A stretch of DNA of 64,000 nt from Fratercula arctica (Eukaryota > Chordata > Aves > Charadriiformes > Alcidae), in assembly GCA_947846985.1 (NCBI GenBank), contig CANTUZ010000001.1:39084727-39148726 (forward strand), written 5' to 3'. Positions within the stretch are counted from its first letter, which is position 1. Every line of letters begins with the position of its first letter. Below, one piece after another: positions 58,529 to 64,000 of this stretch. Position numbers and translations under genes: made by a program. The notes beneath the pieces were generated by a model. That model had not been told where the DNA came from. It worked only from the letters and a program-made list of their open reading frames with translations, and searched no databases.

Positions 58529-60452
58529 AGATTTGTGGATACTATAAGCATTCCTAAAGATCCAGCAGGTTTTATAGGCATTTCAACATAATCAAAACTC
58601 TATGTAACAAAAAGCAAAAGAATAAGATTGTCTTTGTCTCACATTGAATTAAAAAAAAATATGATAAAGCAGTCTTGAATGAATACCAGAAAGACAAAAT
58701 AAAATGCACGTATGGATAACTGAAGCATTTAAAAATAAAGTAATACAAAATGTTAAAGAAAAAATGAAAAATCACACTGAAAATGTTGTCATCTAAGACT
58801 GTAAATGCAGATCTAAGCTGAATCCTCTTAAAAGAATAATTTCCAAAAAAATCCATCTTAGTCTACATCACAACATTGAAAAAGACTGGTGCAACAAATG
58901 AAATAGACAGCAAGTGCAATAATTACTTAGTTACTCTAGGTAATCAAAATCCAAATTGTTCTGGAAACTGATTATACCTACTTTTCTAGTTATAGAAGTT
59001 GTAGAGAATTTAGATTTTATATAACCTACATGGTGTGCTAAAATACATATTCAAAAATGTAATAAATTGTAATAAACTGTGCTTGCAAATCTCCACACAC
59101 AATCTTGTGCCACATTTTAAAAACAAGACATTTATTTGGAAAATAAAATATTTAATAGGGAGTATTTTTATTCCTTTAGTATTATGTATTAGTCTACTAT
59201 ATTGTTGTCAGAAAACTAACTACATAGACAACATGCTTTTCTTTAATTGGCTTTCAGTCCATTTCTTAAAAATAATACAGTCCTAAAATTACAAATATTT
59301 TCAGTAACTGTGCAAAACCAAACATCAAAAGATGAATCATTCCTATGATATAAAAGCAAAGTGTTTCCCATCCAATATTTATTTTTGAGCAAATTATTGC
59401 AAGTGGTCTGCATTATATATTTATTGATAATAGTGTCATCTTTGAGGCCTATAATTTAAGAAAGCCATGAACTGGATTGAAATAAAATGTTGAGTACAGA
59501 AAAAATAACTCTAAAGCTAACACATCTGACAAAATATTGTATGCTATTTTTTGTAGAAGAGATACTAAAATGCTGTCAATTTAAATGTTACTTTTTTACA
59601 TTTTACTCAGCTTTTTTTTCAAATCATGCTAAAACATAGTAAGAAAGCATGGATATTTTAATTCCTTTTTTTTTTTTTTTTCTGTTTTGTACTAATGTAA
59701 TTTACTTGAATGAGCATTCAGAAAATATTAAAAAAAAAAAAAAGTTTATAGCAAAACAAGCTCCCTGCAATTAATTTATTAATAATCAGAACCACGTTCA
59801 TTTATGCTTATTTGTTATATTTTTATAGATTAAGGTGGTGCAAACTCCAGGAACCACGTACATTTTCTGTGAGAAAATAGTGTCTTTTTAACTTTGAAAC
59901 CAATGTAGTTCTTCCACGTAGCTTAATGGCCCAGTGCAGTCTCATAAAAATAATGTTTTTCTGTTGTTTACCTATTCTGGTCATCTGGAAATCTTTTTCA
60001 TGGATTGTTGGCACTTAGAAATTCTTACTGGAGCTATGACTAGAAGCACAGTGCAGCTAAATGCTTTTTTTTTGTTTCTTCTCATTCAGTTGTTTAGAAT
60101 ATGAAAAGGCATTTTCTGTCTTCTGTTTTATTCATGTATGTGTGGGTCCAAACGTATGCAGGTAAATTGAAGGGACTCATTTAATATCACATAAATGTCT
60201 ACGTGACTATTCTGACATGGCTAAATGACAGCATTTGTCATTATGTGATTTGTAGGTACAAACTAATGAGACACCAGGACACAAAAAGCAAGAAAGATTT
60301 TTTGAAAGATGAAACATTTTAAAACTTCTCCTTTTAGAGACTGAAATTTTGAAAAAGCAACAATGAAAACATATTTTCATATTTGTTTTTTCTTGCTAGA
60401 TTTCTTCAAGCTGAGAGTGGGTGGAAAGCATGAGTATTCTCTTCCCTTCTTT

Positions 60453-60487
<35 letters not shown>

Positions 60488-62564
60488 TGTGTGTTTTATA
60501 AAATCCACCAGAGAGTATCTTCTTCAAAATTCAATTCATCTTCTTGAGTGCTAGTGTTTGCTTTGGGAGCTCTACATTATTGGATTGTATGGTATATGTT
60601 TGTAGCTATATATCTCTCTATCTCCCCAGCGTATTCACATCTGAAGAGTCCGTGCATGAACTGTTCTACCTAAAGGCACATATAACATTCACCTCAACTG
60701 GTCTTTTAAGTGAATGTCAGAGTAGAGGAATCTGATTCAGGGATGCACAGACCTAAGAACAATTCTTTTTTTTTTTTTTTTGTAACCTGTTAGCTTTTTT
60801 GACAGAGCTAAATGAGATCTTGAAGAAGAAAAAATGAAATCGTCAGAATATAAAAGTTGTTTGTTTTTTTTTTAAGTCAGTACTTGAATAATAGCCTCAC
60901 CAAGGAGAAAGAAGGTTGTATGTAAAGAACTTAGTTAAATCAAGCTACAGCTTTATTAATTTAACTCATTTGGGAAGGATTTTGAATTATTTTGTGAAAT
61001 ACAGGCCATTATTTAATCTAAAATCATTCTACCTCCGAAAGTGCTGACACCAGTTTCCTTTCCTCCGCTGCTGGTCTCTGGCCTAAGACTCATATCTACC
61101 CATTCTCCCATTAAACCAGCAAATAAGAAGGGGAGAGAGTGTTTTTCTCCCCTTATCCCCCAGGTTTTGATATATAGGCTTAATTATCTCTAGAATCAAT
61201 GTCCTACCACATTCCACTCTTCAGTGGAACTTCAAATTTTGAGAGTTTTACTGTATCTGAGTCATTTTGTGTAACTTGCAGAGCAACTCACAGGGCTGCT
61301 AAAATGATAAACCTAGGCAGTCCAATCCACTGATGCACAAATTTCATTTTCTATGATAAATATTTTCATATATAAATTTATATGCACATACACAACATAC
61401 ACAACTATGTAAAATTAAGCAGCAATATGTAGTCCTCACTGACAAGCTACTACTATTCTATTGACCAGACATCCTTGAAATATCAGGAGGGTGAGGCTCA
61501 TATACTCCAAATCTGAGGATGAAAATCTTTTAAATTCAAGCTATTTTCTTTCAATTTGTTCTCAATTTCCTTGAATGGTGACCTTATAAAGTTTCCTGTT
61601 CCTTGCACAAGCCTGGTAATGTCTACTATCTCTCTTGAATGACTCGGTGTGAAATATAGCAGTATGTTGGTGCAGTGTTTTTTGTTGGTTTGTTGGTTGT
61701 TTTTTGTTTTTCTTTTTAATTGAAAAAGAACATGTCTATTTGGATGAAATGAGACATGATATGGTAACAAAAATAGCATGAAAGTTAATACTAATACTGT
61801 CATAAAATTAGTTAGCATCAAAGAAAGAGTAGTACTTCAGTTAATTTTTACTTTTTGGTATTGTATTCTTCAGAAAATTTTGTTATATAATTTGGTTATA
61901 CTTAGTTGCCTTAAAAATCAGTCAAAGTTCCTTTAAATGCTGCTCTATGTATTATTTCCATGGTATTATTCTTCCTGCAGGAATATGCAGCATGCGTGTA
62001 ATTCCCAATTTTTAAAAACTGATAAGTAATTTTCAAAACTTTTTGATTTGTACATATGTGCTTATACATTAGAGCCAACAGAAGATTAATCCACGCAATA
62101 CATTACATTGTGTCAACTTAGAAACTCCTGACATACTCATCACAGATGAAGTGAAAGAAATCTCTATGCCTAAAGCACTTTGAGAAGTGAATCAATCTTC
62201 TCAAATCCCCAAGTAGACTAGCACAGTGACTATTTCTAACCAGAAAATTGATCCTATGCAAAGATGAAATGAGTGTCTGATTGACAGGAAAGGGTTTATA
62301 CGACTTCTCAAATGTCCTTAAGAAACAAAGGCTAATGTGCAGATTTTTTTCAAGGCTGCCTTTTCCAAATGCTAGCAAGGGAAAGGAAATCCATAAAAGC
62401 ACCAATACCCTCACTGCAATTCTAAACAGAGTCATGACTTCTGTTGTAGATGCCTCAATGCCAGATAATATTTCATTATGGAGGAGCACTAGCTATTATG
62501 CTAGTACTGAATTTGAAAAACCTGCTTTAAGTGCCTGCCTACTGATGATATTTGTAAGACTTGT
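58529..62564. other. AT-rich unique sequence with homopolymers
   Basis: No gene is recognised. It includes a T run near 59667-59681, T25 followed by (GT)10 at 60450-60494, and a T run near 60765-60781. Open stretches on both strands at 62118-62583 overlap each other and show no known motif. Confidence 0.5.
60450..60494 (+). repeat. T25-(GT)10 compound microsatellite
   Basis: A 25-base T run (60450-60474) is directly followed by ten GT units (60475-60494). Confidence 0.95.
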
Positions 62565-63373
62565 CACAGAATTAAAATCATAGAATTGTCTAGGTTGGAA
62601 AGGATCTTTCAGTTCATCGAGTCCAACCATCCGCCTAACTCTGACAAAACCACTGCTAAACCATATCTCTAAGCACTAGTCTACCCATCTTTTAAATACC
62701 TCCAGGGATGGTGACTCAGCCACTTCCCTGGGCAGCCTGTTCCAATGCTTGATAACCCCTTCAGTGATTTCTTTTTTTTTCCTACTATCCAATCTAAACC
62801 TCCCCTGGCATAATGTGAGGCCACTTCCTCTTGTCTTATCGCCTGTTACTTGGGAGAAGAGACCAGCCCCCACCTCTCTACAACCTCGTTTCACGTAGCT
62901 GTAGAGAGTGAGAAGGTCTCCCCTCAGCCTCCTTTTCTCTAGGCTAAACAACTCCAGCTCCCTCAGCCGTTCCCTGTAAAACTTATTTTCTAGACCCCTC
63001 ACCAGCTTTGTTACACTTCTCTGGACACATTCCAGAATCCCAACGTCTTTCTAGTAGTGAGGGGCTCAAAACTGGACACAGTAGTCAAGGTGAGGCATCA
63101 CCAGTGCCAAGTACAGGGTGACAATCACTTCCCTAGTCCTACTCACCACATTATTTCTGACACAAGGCAAGATGCTGTTGGCCTTTTTGGCCACCTGGGC
63201 ACACTGCTGGCTCATATTCAGCTGGCTGTTGACCAATATCCCCAGGTTCTTTTCGGTTGGGCAGCTTTCCAGCCACTCTTCCCCAAGCCTGTATTGCTGC
63301 GTGGGATTGTTGTGACCCAAGTGCAGGACCTAGCACTTGGCCTTGTTGAATCCATGCCATTCGCCTCAGTTCA
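62565..63373 (-). mobile_element. CR1 LINE copy O, 5' truncated
   Basis: This minus-strand CR1 begins (3' end) with CACAGAAT at 62565 and a diverged second unit, then the 3' UTR. Coding traces include [57 protein letters not shown] and [18 protein letters not shown]. The main frameshift lies between 63002 and 63066. The 5' end is at about 63373, before the RT catalytic centre. It shares its tail type with copy J. Confidence 0.92.
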
Positions 63374-64000
63374 TAAGTAATAGTGAGAGAAGCAAATGTT
63401 AGCATCACAAATTTTGTGGATAAATATGATCCAGTTTTATAACTGTTCACCCACTTTTCAAATTTTGGATATGAAAAATGAATATGTAAATAGCATTTGT
63501 GGTTGGCAATAATAGTGATTTCAACATTCAGAGAGAATACCAGAACTTTATAAATAAATATGCATTTTTAATGGTAATGTCCAGTTTCAATGTGGTTATT
63601 TAATGTTTCTTGGATCAAGAACAGAATGTCTGAGTTATTTTTGTGGCTGTCTTTTCTCAGTGTTTAGGCCTTGGACACCACCATCAAAAATAATTATTTT
63701 AGTCTCTGGGCTGCAAAGTATTTTCAGGTAAATGAGTGTGCCTGTCTGTGTCTGATGTTCTGTGCAAAGTATGTATTACATTTTCCTACGACTAAAGCGA
63801 ACCTCGATCTGTGTAATACGGAACAATTTAGTACACTATTTGACGTTACAAACAATGTATCCAGAAAACTGGCATTATTTTCTAGCACCAATTAAGAGGT
63901 TTAAACTGCATCTTACTTCAGTAGTGACAGATGCTTTGTGCATATTGAGCTGTAGTAATTCCATGGTATTTTAATAATTAGTGTATTGAACTATTTGTTT
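63374..64000. other. AT-rich unique right edge, no gene seen
   Basis: Two overlapping open stretches of 70-74 codons (63671-63974) have no recognisable features. The right edge is simply the end of the window. Confidence 0.5.

Noticed and set aside
1..64000. Bacterial-type systems (CRISPR, operons, phage, toxin-antitoxin)
   Set aside because: The window is clearly vertebrate repeat-bearing DNA. No regularly spaced direct repeats with unique spacers and no compact gene arrays are present.

Overview
The window is eukaryotic, AT-rich, non-coding DNA, most likely from a bird. The main evidence is the abundance of CR1 (chicken repeat 1) LINE copies, many ending in the typical CR1 tail of short ATTCTATG/ATTCTGTG 8-mers. 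Two long terminal repeats (LTRs) and one LTR-leader fragment also look like avian ERVL-type endogenous retroviruses. Families were assigned from memory of their consensus features, not by a database search. I found no convincing host protein-coding exon, tRNA, rRNA, CRISPR array or bacterial-type operon. The window reads as an intergenic desert or one large intron.

Layout. 0.1-2.8 kb: two CR1 copies, tail to tail. 2.8-7.5 kb: unique AT-rich DNA with an old CORE-SINE-like fossil (5.26-5.46 kb) and an old CR1 tail (7.07-7.26 kb). 7.5-8.0 kb: a solo ERVL-like LTR. 11.1-13.2 kb: a very eroded, internally deleted CR1 that still shows traces of the ORF1 esterase, the endonuclease and the reverse transcriptase (RT). 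13.2-24.4 kb: 11 kb with no recognisable gene or large repeat. 24.45-25.34 kb: LTR end, primer-binding-site-like sequence and leader with a 27-bp repeat. 26.0-28.5 kb: a long CR1 with a second CR1 tail in inverted orientation. 31.2-33.7 kb: a diverged duplication, a CR1, and a G-rich LTR-like block with a (TATATG)n array. 38.2-39.0 kb: CR1. 40.2-41.1 kb: second ERVL-like LTR. 41.8-43.5 kb: CR1 plus an inverted CR1 tail. 46.6-48.9 kb: CR1. 51.6-51.8 kb: CR1 tail. 52.7-53.0 kb: a perfect 50-copy GGGAA array. 54.8-55.25 kb: an amniote-type old CR1 tail. 55.9-58.5 kb: the longest CR1. 62.6-63.4 kb: CR1. Between these lies AT-rich DNA with many long poly-A/poly-T runs.

All CR1 ORF2 copies are dead: each is 5' truncated and broken by stops, frameshifts or altered catalytic residues. 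The genes therefore do not work together; the window is a layered fossil record of CR1 activity of different ages and orientations plus retroviral remnants. I see no evidence for a novel functional system. The most notable items are the pure GGGAA array, three tail-to-tail CR1 pairs able to fold into hairpins in a transcript, the eroded CR1 with an esterase motif, and an unclassified LTR-like block at 32.6-33.7 kb.
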